From: Pyrenula massariospora
Taxonomy: Eukaryota > Ascomycota > Eurotiomycetes > Pyrenulales > Pyrenulaceae
Direction: 5' to 3'
Length of the DNA stretch: 64,000 nt
NCBI GenBank assembly: GCA_021030905.1
Contig: JAGFMI010000003.1
Span: 124,001-188,000, forward strand
This document shows positions 43,800 through 53,420 of the stretch, piece by piece; the stretch's first letter is position 1; the number at the start of each line of letters is the position of its first letter. The notes beneath the pieces are model-generated. The model was not told the origin of the DNA and did no database searches. It saw only the letters and a program-made list of their open reading frames with translations. The position numbers were made by a program, and so were the translations under genes.

Positions 43800-44629
43800 T
43801 CAACACGCACACCCATCATTCTGATCCCGGATGTTGATATTAATCGGATCCTCAAACCCACCCCCAAACTCCTCGCTCTCCTCCTGCGCTAACGCGTTCC
43901 GCGCAATAACCTCAAACGCCTGCTCTACGTTCACCGCCTCTTTCGCGCTTGTCTCAAAATACGGAATCCCACCTTTGCTCTGGCAAAATGTCATCGCCCG
44001 TTTGCTCGAGATCATGCGTTTGCTATCTTCGACGTCGATCTTGTTGCCGAGCACGACGAAGGGGAAGGATTCGGGGTCACGGGGAGAGGCTTGGATGAGG
44101 AACTCGTCGCGCCAGCTGTCGAGGGTCTCGAAGGATTTGCTGTTGTTGACGTCGTAGACGAGGACGCAGCAATCGGCGCCGCGGTAGAAAGCGACGCCGA
44201 GGGATTGGAAGCGTTCTTGGCCAGCAGTGTCCCAGAGCTGAAGAAGGGCGGTTAGTGGGGTTTTGGAGAAGAGTTTTAAGAGGAGCGTATAGAATGGGCG
44301 CGGGATTGGACGAAGGGGGCTGACAGACCTGCATGGTGACGAGCCGGTCGTCGACGAGGACTTCTTTTGTTAAGAAATCGGCGCCGATGGTGGCTTTGTA
44401 ACTGGTACTGAATTTCTTGTTGACCTGCAATTATGTTTGTGAGTCACGTATTCTGTTCGTAAACGTGGCAAGACATGTTGTTCGCACATATTGGTTCATT
44501 AAGCTAGTTTTCCCTACGCCGCTGTCACCGAGGATGATCACCTGGGAGAGACCTTTTTTAATTGACATTGTTTTGTTTCGGAGTTGCATGAGATCTAACC
44601 TTCAGCAGGACCTTCTTCCTCGACGCCAT
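43800..44629 (-). CDS. YPT7: Rab7-type GTPase Ypt7
   Basis: Four exons on the minus strand: 44600-44629, 44488-44541, 44329-44424 and 43800-44237, giving 205 residues, the standard Rab7 length. The first exon encodes only [10 protein letters not shown]. Nucleotide-binding motifs are complete: GDSGVGKT (P-loop), the effector-region [10 protein letters not shown] with its switch-I Thr, WDTAGQE (switch II), GNKIDVED (NKxD) and ETSAKEA. The C-terminus ends Cys-Ala-Cys for double geranylgeranylation. Ypt7/Rab7 recruits HOPS to late endosomes, vacuoles and autophagosomes for fusion; the Aspergillus name is AvaA. The Rab7 effector loop and the sequence [20 protein letters not shown] make the assignment firm. 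It is transcribed away from ATG16, whose start is 775 bp off. Confidence 0.96.
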
Positions 44630-45404
44630 GGCTGCCTGTACAGACCCAGGACCTGGGTAGCTATCTCAGAGCTTCTTATGTTGGCCTTCTAGCTTCGCCG
44701 CAGACGTTGGAGGTTTGACAAGGAACGCCACGAGAGGATGTCTATCTGTGGGACTTCTCCTCAGGAACGGTGATAGAAAACGGGCTTATGCTAGGGGGAG
44801 ATTATGCGACACGTATCAAGGAGGCTGATCAAGGGGTCTCAGGTGGTGTTGGGTCGTACTCGTGATCAAGATAGATAGTAGTTGCTGCATGCCTGCTTGT
44901 TGGAGGCTGATGATGTTAAGCATCTTTTAGCGCGGGCGGGCCACATGCGGAGACCTGACAACCATAGACTCCTTCTTCTCAACCCCCACATGTGCCATCT
45001 TCTCCTCAAGACGACAATCATTTACAAATACAGATAGATTGAAAGAAATGTCGGCGGTGGCCATAGTTAACTACACTATACAATACTAAATTCCCCGCGA
45101 CCGCACAAATATTCTGCTTCTCGCCCACCCTCTACATCTGTAACTAAACTCCGACCTCCCGCCACTTAAACCTCCTGCATGTCGGACAAACCTCGGATTT
45201 CAAGGCTAGATGACTGTCTATCGATAACCGCCGCTCTTTCGAAGCTCGAGTTGCATAGCTTGATTTCTAAGGCATTGTCACTTCACGGCTAGCTTTTCTA
45301 CTCAGGATAATTGGCGTGGAGAGATTTGGAAATACTCTCTTTCGACATGCCGCTCCGATAGTATCTTCCGTTGGCTTGCATTGGCGAGCAGCGAGCTACG
45401 AGGC
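44630..45404. promoter_or_regulatory. Shared divergent promoter region of YPT7 and ATG16
   Basis: 775 bp between two head-to-head genes that both act in autophagy. No gene lies inside. A C/T-rich stretch near 45100-45175 may be a transcription start region for ATG16. No specific binding site can be asserted. Confidence 0.5.
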
Positions 45405-46077
45405 ATGGCGAACAACTGGGTGAATGAATATATGACGGCTTTGGAAGCTCGTGACAGCATCGAAAAGGCCAATCTTAACCTCTACGAAGCTTGTATGTAG
45501 GTTCACAAGTGCTTGTCGTGCAATCCCCTAAACTTGCGCAGATACTCGTATGGCAGACCGCACTGCCCAGCTCCAAGCCGGCGAAGCATCTTCAGCCCAG
45601 ATCCCTCAACGTGAGTCTTCGTCTCCCGTGCCTCCACCGATCACAAGCAGAGCATGGGGTACCCGCCAAAACGCCGCTCCTCCGCCAGACCCATCCGAGA
45701 CCATGTCTGCTATACGCGCCGACCTCACCACCGCCCAGCAATCACGCTTAGATCTTCAAGCCCGTCTCGATGCTGCGACGAAGGAACTCAACACGCTCAA
45801 GTCCCGCTCCAAGACAGACTCAAAGCGTATAACCCAGCTCACGGCCGAGGTGAATCAGTTGACGATAAGGATGAGAGATCGAGACGAAGAGTTGAAGGGG
45901 AAGTCAAAGTTACTGGATGACATGCAGGATGAGGTGGTGACATTGAATCTGCAGCTGAACGTAGCGGACGAGAAGAGCGAGAAGCTGAGGACGGAAAACC
46001 AGGAGTTGGTGGATCGATGGATGGAAAGCAAAAGGAAGGAGGCGGAAAAGATGAATGAAGGGAGCAGATATTCTTGA
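45405..46077 (+). CDS. ATG16: Autophagy protein Atg16
   Basis: Two exons, 45405-45492 and 45542-46077, giving 207 residues. The 49-nt intron joins LYEA to YTRMADRTAQLQ. The N-terminus (WVNEYMTALEARDSIEKANL) is the Atg5-binding helix, and the Ala-Asp-Arg-Thr-Ala block after the intron is a fungal Atg16 signature. A Pro/Ser linker follows, then a long coiled coil from about residue 85 to 200 (SRLDLQARLDAATKELNTLK and on) that mediates dimerisation. As in other fungi, the WD40 domain of animal ATG16L1 is absent. Atg16 forms the Atg12-Atg5-Atg16 complex that directs Atg8 lipidation at the phagophore. The open frame starting at 45550 alone would lack the Atg5-binding helix, which is why the upstream exon matters. 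Its neighbour YPT7 acts at the last step of the same pathway. Confidence 0.92.
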
Positions 46078-46403
46078 AGAGAACTGGCTCGACACTCTCT
46101 TCTGTCTCTTCTCTTCGTGCTAGAAATGCTTGCTACCATTGATCTTTGAGCAGAGCAGTAGGACTCTATGGCTCTTGAACAGTGGTCTGTCGGCTGCTCT
46201 GAAAGCTCCGTCGCGCATTGGATCGCTCCTTCTCTGGTCTGCAGATAAGGCGTATGGTCTTCAGCTTCCTTTGTGTTTGCAGTGAGGAAAGTGATTGATA
46301 AGCACTGGAAACTGCAGCTGAATGTTGGTACCGTGCTCAGGGCTATTACATCGCAGTCTCAGTTTGCATTTTAAGTCTTATACGTCCGCAGGAAAGCGCC
46401 ACT
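46078..46403. other. Short spacer downstream of ATG16
   Basis: About 325 bp between tandem + strand genes; 3' UTR and promoter only. Confidence 0.55.
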
Positions 46404-47192
46404 ATGCAGCTCAGAAGCTATCATAATGCAGAAATTGACCCGAGTACAAGCATCATGTCCGACACCATATTGCCACAGATGGAACGGATCGCCAAATACC
46501 AAATCTCCTCCCCTTCGGGAGACGTTCAAGTTCATGTTCAAGTTTTGAGTAGCGCCAACACGCCGATGCCAAATCTACAGATCGTTTCCATACCGCTTGC
46601 TTCGAATCAACTCCCGATACCTCCACAGGGACTAGAAGCATACCCTTCCTTGACCTCACGTCTATCAACTCCCCAAAATGGGTCACAAAGTCCATGTGTC
46701 ATTTCGTTTCAGCATCCGCCAGCGTGGACGTGGACAGCCAACCATGAGGCTGTATCAGTTGACCCCGTCTCGCGTCGAATGGAAATAAATTGTGACTCTG
46801 CAGCTGAAGACACGACCCCTATTGCTCAAGAAATTAATGCGAGAAACGGCGGCCAGTCTTCATTAGTTAAGAATGCCTATGAAGATGTTAGAGGTCAGGA
46901 AGAATTGCTAAAAAGAAAACGAAGAAGAGAGGCGAACAGAAGGAAAAGACGGCGAAGGGCGGAAAGAAAAAGGCAAGAATTAAGTCAGGCGATTCCAGCC
47001 CCACCGCTTCTAGCTGCGATAGAAAATCATCCTGGCATTGATCCTGTCGCGAAGTATCTACCTTTTGTAGACCCTTCGATCCTTCATGAACGCGGTATAA
47101 AGTCGCATTATACGAAGATAACTACCCGAGTTACACCACCTACCCACATCAAACACGAATCTCCTATGGAGTCGATAGATGGTATTGAGTAG
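46404..47192 (+). CDS. Unknown basic protein with Arg/Lys-rich helix
   Basis: Single open frame of 262 residues; the true start may be the internal methionine at residue 18 (MSDTILPQME). The first ~150 residues are Pro/Ser/Gln-rich and mostly unstructured. Residues ~168-197 form a very basic helix (from LLKRKRRREANRRKRRRRAE onward) that reads as a nuclear localisation signal or nucleic-acid-binding basic region. It lacks the leucine heptads of a bZIP, so I do not call it a transcription factor. The C-terminus has HPGIDPVAKYLPFVDPSILH. No family is recognised. It could be lineage-restricted; coding status rests on open-frame length and composition only. Confidence 0.5.
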   Translation: MQLRSYHNAEIDPSTSIMSDTILPQMERIAKYQISSPSGDVQVHVQVLSSANTPMPNLQIVSIPLASNQLPIPPQGLEAYPSLTSRLSTPQNGSQSPCVISFQHPPAWTWTANHEAVSVDPVSRRMEINCDSAAEDTTPIAQEINARNGGQSSLVKNAYEDVRGQEELLKRKRRREANRRKRRRRAERKRQELSQAIPAPPLLAAIENHPGIDPVAKYLPFVDPSILHERGIKSHYTKITTRVTPPTHIKHESPMESIDGIE

Positions 47193-48541
47193 TGGAGATT
47201 CTGTTGTCATTCAGTTGTATTGGCAACAGGACACAACACAAACTCGAAAGCTTCATTGAATCGGTAATCTCTACTACGGGTACCACAGGACAAGAGGTCG
47301 ATGATGAATTATGGGAATAAAGGCATTTGATATCAACTTATGAAGAGTACCCGTCATGGCATCAAGAACCCTATGGACATTCTTACGCTGATATCCATCA
47401 CCGATCTTCGAAATGAAGTTTAGCTGAGACCTCTGCTATCTACTTGTGACGTATATCTCTTTTCGCACGATAAATGCACTGGATCTCGCCCCCCTCAACC
47501 CTGTTCTTGTCAAGAATTACCTCCTTTTGTCTAGAACTTCTTTGCTCAGCGACTGGTATATGTTAAAAGTGATCCTTCAAACCGTAACCTATACTGAGTT
47601 CGTGCATCTCCTGGATATTATTACAATTTCCTGCCTATGTATTTGCTCATACACTTCTTTCTGAAAAGCTTCGGTATTGCTCCGATTTGCTTTGCCATTC
47701 TCTTTGAACCCTCGACTGATTTTCCTTTAGAAAGTGGCCTCAATTTGCGCGTTTCCCACTCGTTTCCCTCGCGTCTGTCCAAGAAGTTTTCATATCTCAA
47801 AATGTATACCTCTACAACTTTCACCCACACCCGGAGTAGGTAAGAATTTTTCTCCACTTCCTCGTTCGTGTAAAAGAGCAGATTATTCCAAGATACGCTT
47901 TCAGGCGAAGCACACCTTTTCCTGCTGGTCTGTGGATACAATAATAGATAAAGGTTTTTAGATAGAGATCAGGAATTCTCGTGAGTATTTCCGAACACAT
48001 TAACTCAAAAATTGGGATAGTTCGTAGGTCAAATGATTACATCCACACAGACAGAGTCTAATTGATTCGCAGTAGAGCATTTGCCGAATCGAATGCTTGT
48101 TTCTAGAAGTAACAGCGGCTTAGCCTGAATGGCTTTTCTATCACACCCAATACTGAACGACTGAAAGGCGTGGCAAGAAGTCGATTGTCTTTTCTTCACA
48201 GCCACCATCACGAGAAGATCGTAAACACAACAAGATGGCCATTGGACGGGGCTATGCTTGATGGTAAGAGAAGGGTGACGTTGGGTATCCACGATCTGTT
48301 TACTTCACCGCTCGGCTCACTTTCTTGGCTTCACTGACGACCTTCCCAACAATCTTCCCTAACCGCCGATTTCTCTCCTTTGTACAACACTTTTCCATCG
48401 ACTCTAGAGGTCACCTGGGTTCTCTGTTTCACTTCTTAATAACCACGGTCTCGTCTTTCAAGCTTTCAATCAACATCTCTAGCTTTCGGATTCCTTTGTT
48501 TCCTTTCCATACTAGTGAAAGTTGGCAGAAGCTAGGCAGCA
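47193..48541. other. Intergenic region, no gene seen
   Basis: About 1.35 kb, A/T-rich, with short frames on both strands and no recognisable feature. The end is C/T-rich up to the next gene. Confidence 0.5.
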
Positions 48542-50073
48542 ATGACGTTGCGACAAGGTCAGGGATCGAATGTGCCTGAAAAATCAAAGCACACTGGAGA
48601 AGGTAAGGCTTCTTGCACTTACTTGTGGGATCAAGTAGGGAAGAAGGCTGACATGGAACAGTGATTGACGAGGGCAAATTGGTGAATCTTGCATTGCCGT
48701 CGGTCCAGCGTCCACCCTCGCTCTTCCGTGCCCGTGCACGTGCACAGTTGCTGAAGTTTCGGGATGAGAACCCGACGGCTTTTGATGAGGCACTTAAAGG
48801 CATCCGTTCTCAGAAGGTGAAGGCAGCGAAAGAAATTAAAGTGAAAGCGGCGAAAGAACTCAAAGTAAGAGCGGCAGAAGAATCCGGAGTCACAGAGGCC
48901 GCTGGTGCAAATGCGAAGGCTGTGAATCCCATGATCGAACGTGCTTCAAAGAAGGATGATCTCAATGATATGGCTGTTCTTGCTGCCCAACTCCAGGCTT
49001 TGGGAGCTGAAGTCGCTGACTTGAAGCTCGACGTCGAATCTCTCAATGCGCAGCAGAGTACGGATATCAGGACTGGTGACAAACTCGACACCGCAGCCTT
49101 CATCTCCGAGGTCAAGGGATTGAAGGAGGGGATGAAAGAACTTACCTTTGAGATCGAAACCCTCCGTACCGACCTCAACTCCAAGACCGTCGCTGATCCA
49201 GCTCTCAACATTGGCTGTATGCCCTACATTGAACCAAGAAAAGCGTGGGATGGTGATACAAAATACTATATATGCAAGTATCACCCCGGTTTCAATTTCC
49301 CACTGTGCAGTGGACAGTGTCGGGGAGGGTATCCGACGTATGGAACAGGATTTGGAGCCTGTGGTGGAGGTTATGCAGCATGCGGTGGAGCATGCGGAAT
49401 GCATGGTAGAGGGTATCTGCCATATACCGCAGGCTACCCAGCGTATGTTGGAGGACCTACCTTGCGGCATGATGCACAATGGAGCTCGGCTGACAAAATT
49501 CCTGGTGACTCTGTACCCCAGCCAAGTCAGCAGTCTCCATTGGCAACAAGCCCTGGAGGCCAGATGGGCGAAAATGGTGCAATCGGCTCCTCTCCTGGAG
49601 ACGCAGCCTTGGGAGATCAGAGTCAACTTTGCTACATTTGTGGAAATCGATACCCTGACTCAAAAACCCTCGAACGCCATCTCCCTTACTGTTGGGTCTC
49701 GACAAACTCTGTTCGAACAATTGTCTCACCGGCTCCCTTGCCTAAAAACCATGGCGACGGCGGATTTTCCTCATCTGGCAGACCGCGCAAGGCAGAGGCT
49801 GCTGCTGCTCCACATCAGCCTTACGTTGAGGAGGATCATCCAGTTCCCGTCTCGGTCTCACCACCAGCTACATTCATAAAATTTGCGGATGCGATTCCAA
49901 TCAAACCACCTGCTAAGGCCAATTTAGAGAACAATGTTCACGAGTCAACAATCAAAATTCCTAGCTATGAGCCAGAATCACCGCCACCTCTCTTTGGCTG
50001 GCCTAGCTTGTCTGAAAACACTGGTGAGGGAACCTTCTCCGCAGGTCTCAAACCTCCTTTCAAGACAGGCTAA
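48542..50073 (+). CDS. Unknown protein: repeat/coiled-coil, Gly-Cys-rich segment and CCHC-like finger
   Basis: Two exons, 48542-48602 and 48662-50073, giving 490 residues. The 59-nt intron has GTAAGG and ACAG ends, and exon 1 supplies MTLRQGQGSNVPEKSKHTGE. Residues ~60-100 hold three tandem 8-residue units of the form KVKAAKEI, coded by 24-bp direct repeats near 48811-48882. A coiled coil spans ~120-200 (VLAAQLQALGAEVADLKLDV and on). A Gly/Tyr/Cys-rich stretch follows at ~230-285 (e.g. ACGGGYAACGGACGMHGRGY), with eight or so cysteines. At ~365 there is CYICGNRYPDSKTLERHLPY followed by Cys, a C-x2-C-x12-H-x4-C finger. The C-terminus is Pro/Ser-rich. I recognise no named family; a nucleic-acid or protein adaptor is possible, and the Cys-rich part could bind metal. 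All functional statements are inference. Confidence 0.7.
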
Positions 50074-51848
50074 ATTCTCGTTCACATCGCCCCTGAATCA
50101 CCACAGCAAACTCTGTCCCTCTCAAATGGGAACAAAGCTAAAATTGATATTAGACGACAGTGACTTGGTGATTTCGACGGTATGTGATTAGATGGGGTGG
50201 AGCAAGATGCGAAAGCCACAGACAGCTCTGATTTGAGACCGGGGACTAGAACGAGATGCATATTCAGTCACGGCAGGATTGTCACTAAGCATGAGCTTGA
50301 CCATCTGATTATTTCCTTACCTTTCCTTTGTTAAATTAGCTCACTAATCGCGTCGGGGCGGATAGCAGCTTCCTAGGAGACTGCAAGTGCTAGCTCTTCA
50401 TCATCCGAAGGAAATCGAGCAGATGGCTGTCAAGGACGTATGGTGACCTGGCAAATTAATTTCTGCGCGTATTCCTGTAGCTAGATTCAAGCCATGAGGT
50501 TCAGCTCAATATTTCGAAAATTCCTACAATAAAAGTTGAAATGTGAAGTGGGATGAACATGTCCGCGGTCGTAATGTGTTGGAGTAAAAGGGGAGGGAAT
50601 CTTTGCGAGGTTAAGGGTTTGCGCACGAACCAGACCCGAAGTTGACGCCTCTGGTGTGGACGCGAGCAAAAGCCAACAAACTGACTTTGAATCTCAGGTT
50701 ATTCAAGCTTTTGTATTATCCTATGAATAATATCTCTGAACGCAATCGCTAAATCATTGACCTGCGACATGTCTTTACTTTGCAGATGACATAGTGGCGT
50801 TTCGCTGTCATACAATTACCTGCCTCATCAGCGACGAAGGTCGCTCGAATCCTACTGGAAGGTGATCCTTTGACACTAATACTTGACCTAGGTGGACATT
50901 GAGTAATTAAATACGTGTTGGAAACCGACCGTGCTCAGGATGAGCAGAAGTACAGGACGCATAAGTAAGTACTTCATTTCCAGGCCAGTATCCTGCTCAA
51001 GATGGAAGACTAGGTAGGTCAATTTTGTCTTGTCCATGCTTTTAGTCTAAAGGTTCTGTTTCGTAATTTGGGACGTTTCTCTCGCGGTCTCTCAGCCTCA
51101 AAGTGGCTATATTGAAATAATCCGATAAGGGCCGTGCTGATGCGCTTTCTGTGCAGAAGCAAGGGTTCTTTTCGTAGATTTCCTCATTTGTGGCACCGCC
51201 CAGTGTCTCCAATATCAAAGATTGCTAGCGGTGAACGAGAGTTTCATGAGTTCTTCTGGGTAGGTGAACAATAAGTTACTTCATCATATTTCGACATCAT
51301 CATTAAGCATAGCCAAAGAGCATTCCTCGGATCCTCTATAAAGTTGCCTTTTTTGGCTCAATTGGTCCTTTCTGCAGTATATGCCATCCTTCGCGCCGCT
51401 CCATCAACCTAGTACAAATACCATTGAAACTTTGATGCGACTTAGCTATCGACTTAGTCCGAGCCTGGAATAGCCTTGCCCTCGAAAATGGCACCAAACG
51501 ATAGTCGAGCAAAAGCAGTTCTATTAGGCAGCCGCGCAAGGGTGATAGGATGACCTGTAGACCAGCCAAGCGACATGTTCGTTGTGAGTGCTGGTAGTGC
51601 TGAGTCGGTGCGAAGAAACTGCTCTGTACCTACTCCAAGTGTCCGTGTATTCAAACCAGGTAAACAAATGCTTCCTAAGAAGGGTGAAGGCTGCCTGATT
51701 TTCCTTGATGCATGACTCATAGCATCTACGGCGAGGTTGTCTTGAGTCGCAGAGTCTGACCTGGAGCTTCTCCCACTACCCTGAGTCTACTATACAAACA
51801 GAACTTCACCTTCAATGTCTCTCCTCCGAAGGCTCCCAACTTGAAGAT
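50074..51848. other. Intergenic region, no gene seen
   Basis: About 1.8 kb. Only short frames occur, for example minus 51336-51569 and 51454-51720, without family features or coherent splice sites. Confidence 0.5.
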
Positions 51849-52589
51849 ATGGCTTCCTTCGGCGTGCGCATAGCTCGTACAGCTCTTACCTCGCACTCCC
51901 CAATTCCACTATCAATCTCATGCAGGTCTCCAGTTATTGGTCGTGGTATTTTCTGGGCTTCACCAAATTATGTCCCGCACGTTTCACTCTCCAGACTTGA
52001 AATTCCCACACAAAAGCTTTCAGACAAGTCCAAACTCGACGAATATCTGGCCAATAAAAAAGCTCACTCAGACGACGGAATCGAAGCCTGTGAAGCTACC
52101 CACAACCCCAAAATACTTAGGACCGTCAGTATTGACCTTCCTTAGCCTCTGACTCTTTAGCGGACACCCGATCTTCAAAACATGAGGATGCCTCAAACTC
52201 AGTAACGAGGATTGAATCAAAGGCACGTGCTCAGCCTCAAAGCACTGAAAAAACAGAGAACGAAGCTCAAGCTAACACATCCCGCTCAGTCTGATAGCCC
52301 CGGTCCATCAAACGACAGAAATTCTACGAGCAAAACCAAAGACAACAGCTCTGAAAATAGCCAGGCCCTGACCCACGATGAAATCCGAAATTACGAGAGT
52401 GAACTGTTGTCGGTTGAAATTCTGGATTTCTTGCTCGAAGCGAGGAATCTGGGTCTTGCTGTCGAGAAGACGGTCAGAGATGGACGGATCAAGGAGGCTC
52501 AACAGAAGATACGCCAACTCAATGGTGTCGTTGATCGTGTGCAGATTCGCATCGGTTTCATGGTTCTGAGAGCACGGATTTATGGATAG
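51849..52589 (+). CDS. Small gene of uncertain structure, possibly mitochondrial
   Basis: The first ATG (51849) opens MASFGVRIARTALTSHSPIP, an Arg/Ser-rich, acid-free start like a mitochondrial presequence. A later stretch (52165-52202) encodes a hydrophilic segment, then an intron from GTAACG at about 52203 to CGCTCAG near 52291, with a textbook GCTAAC branch site. This leads into a helical C-terminal domain ending at 52589 (LSVEILDFLLEARNLGLAVE, RDGRIKEAQQKIRQLNGVVD). How the first part splices to the middle is unsettled: donors near 51947, 52092 and 52127 are all possible, and only some keep the frame. The C-terminal helices look like real protein, but I recognise no family. Treat the ends as firm-ish and the middle as open. 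Confidence 0.45.
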
Positions 52590-53420
52590 GGCGGGTGATG
52601 GGGAGCTTATGAGGGGACTCTGTCCTGGAGGGAGAGGTCAGATGATAATCGTGTAAAAGTGGGATCGAGGCAAGCCATGCATTCCGCTTGTGCTCTACGC
52701 GATAGCTCAAAGATCGTGGATAGAAGAAGACGCGTACAAGTTTGGGAACTCAAAACACAAAAGTTCGTCAAAGAATATCAGTCCTGGTTCTTGGAGGATA
52801 ATCAAGTGCAAAATTGTACTCTCCTGATTCCTCTCTTGAGCACCATCTGAGCTTTCACTAGCAGACCACCAAGTTTGTTTCTCCCTCCACATATCATTCT
52901 GATCCTCCAGCGCACCCCGAAACTTATCTCATTTTTCAAACAGACCGTCACCTTATCTCGTACTGGCCGTCAAGTCTGCGTCCCAAGGTGCAAAGCTCAT
53001 TCTCCCCGCTGGCCCGCTCCTTCCTGCCCAGAAACTCACCGGTCTATCAAGGAAATAAAACGAGAGCGGAGTAGAGCAGTCAAGACAAATCAAAATTGAT
53101 CGGTTGAAGTCATCTACTCCTCATTTTATCAAAGACCGCTGCAAACTACCCAACCGGTCGCTATTCCCACAAAACCGCCAATTCCCAGGTCCCCATGCAA
53201 GCATGCGGTGCTGTACTGTACAATATACAATCTTCTGAAACATGGGCGCGTTAAATCAACGCCAGCAGCCTGTAAATCGCAAAACCCGCCCACCTCCACC
53301 AACTTGTAAATCACAAAACCCAACTCACCTCTTTGCCTTCCCAGCCGAAGCGCCCTGACTTCGTTTCATTTCGTATCCACATTCTCCAATGATTAAACCT
53401 GCCCACCAAAGCGCCTCAAT
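52590..53420. other. Convergent intergenic region
   Basis: About 830 bp between the uncertain + strand gene and the 3' end of the flippase gene. A near-repeat occurs at about 53265-53325 (two AAATCGCAAAACCC / AAATCACAAAACCC units about 38 bp apart). No gene is seen. Confidence 0.5.
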
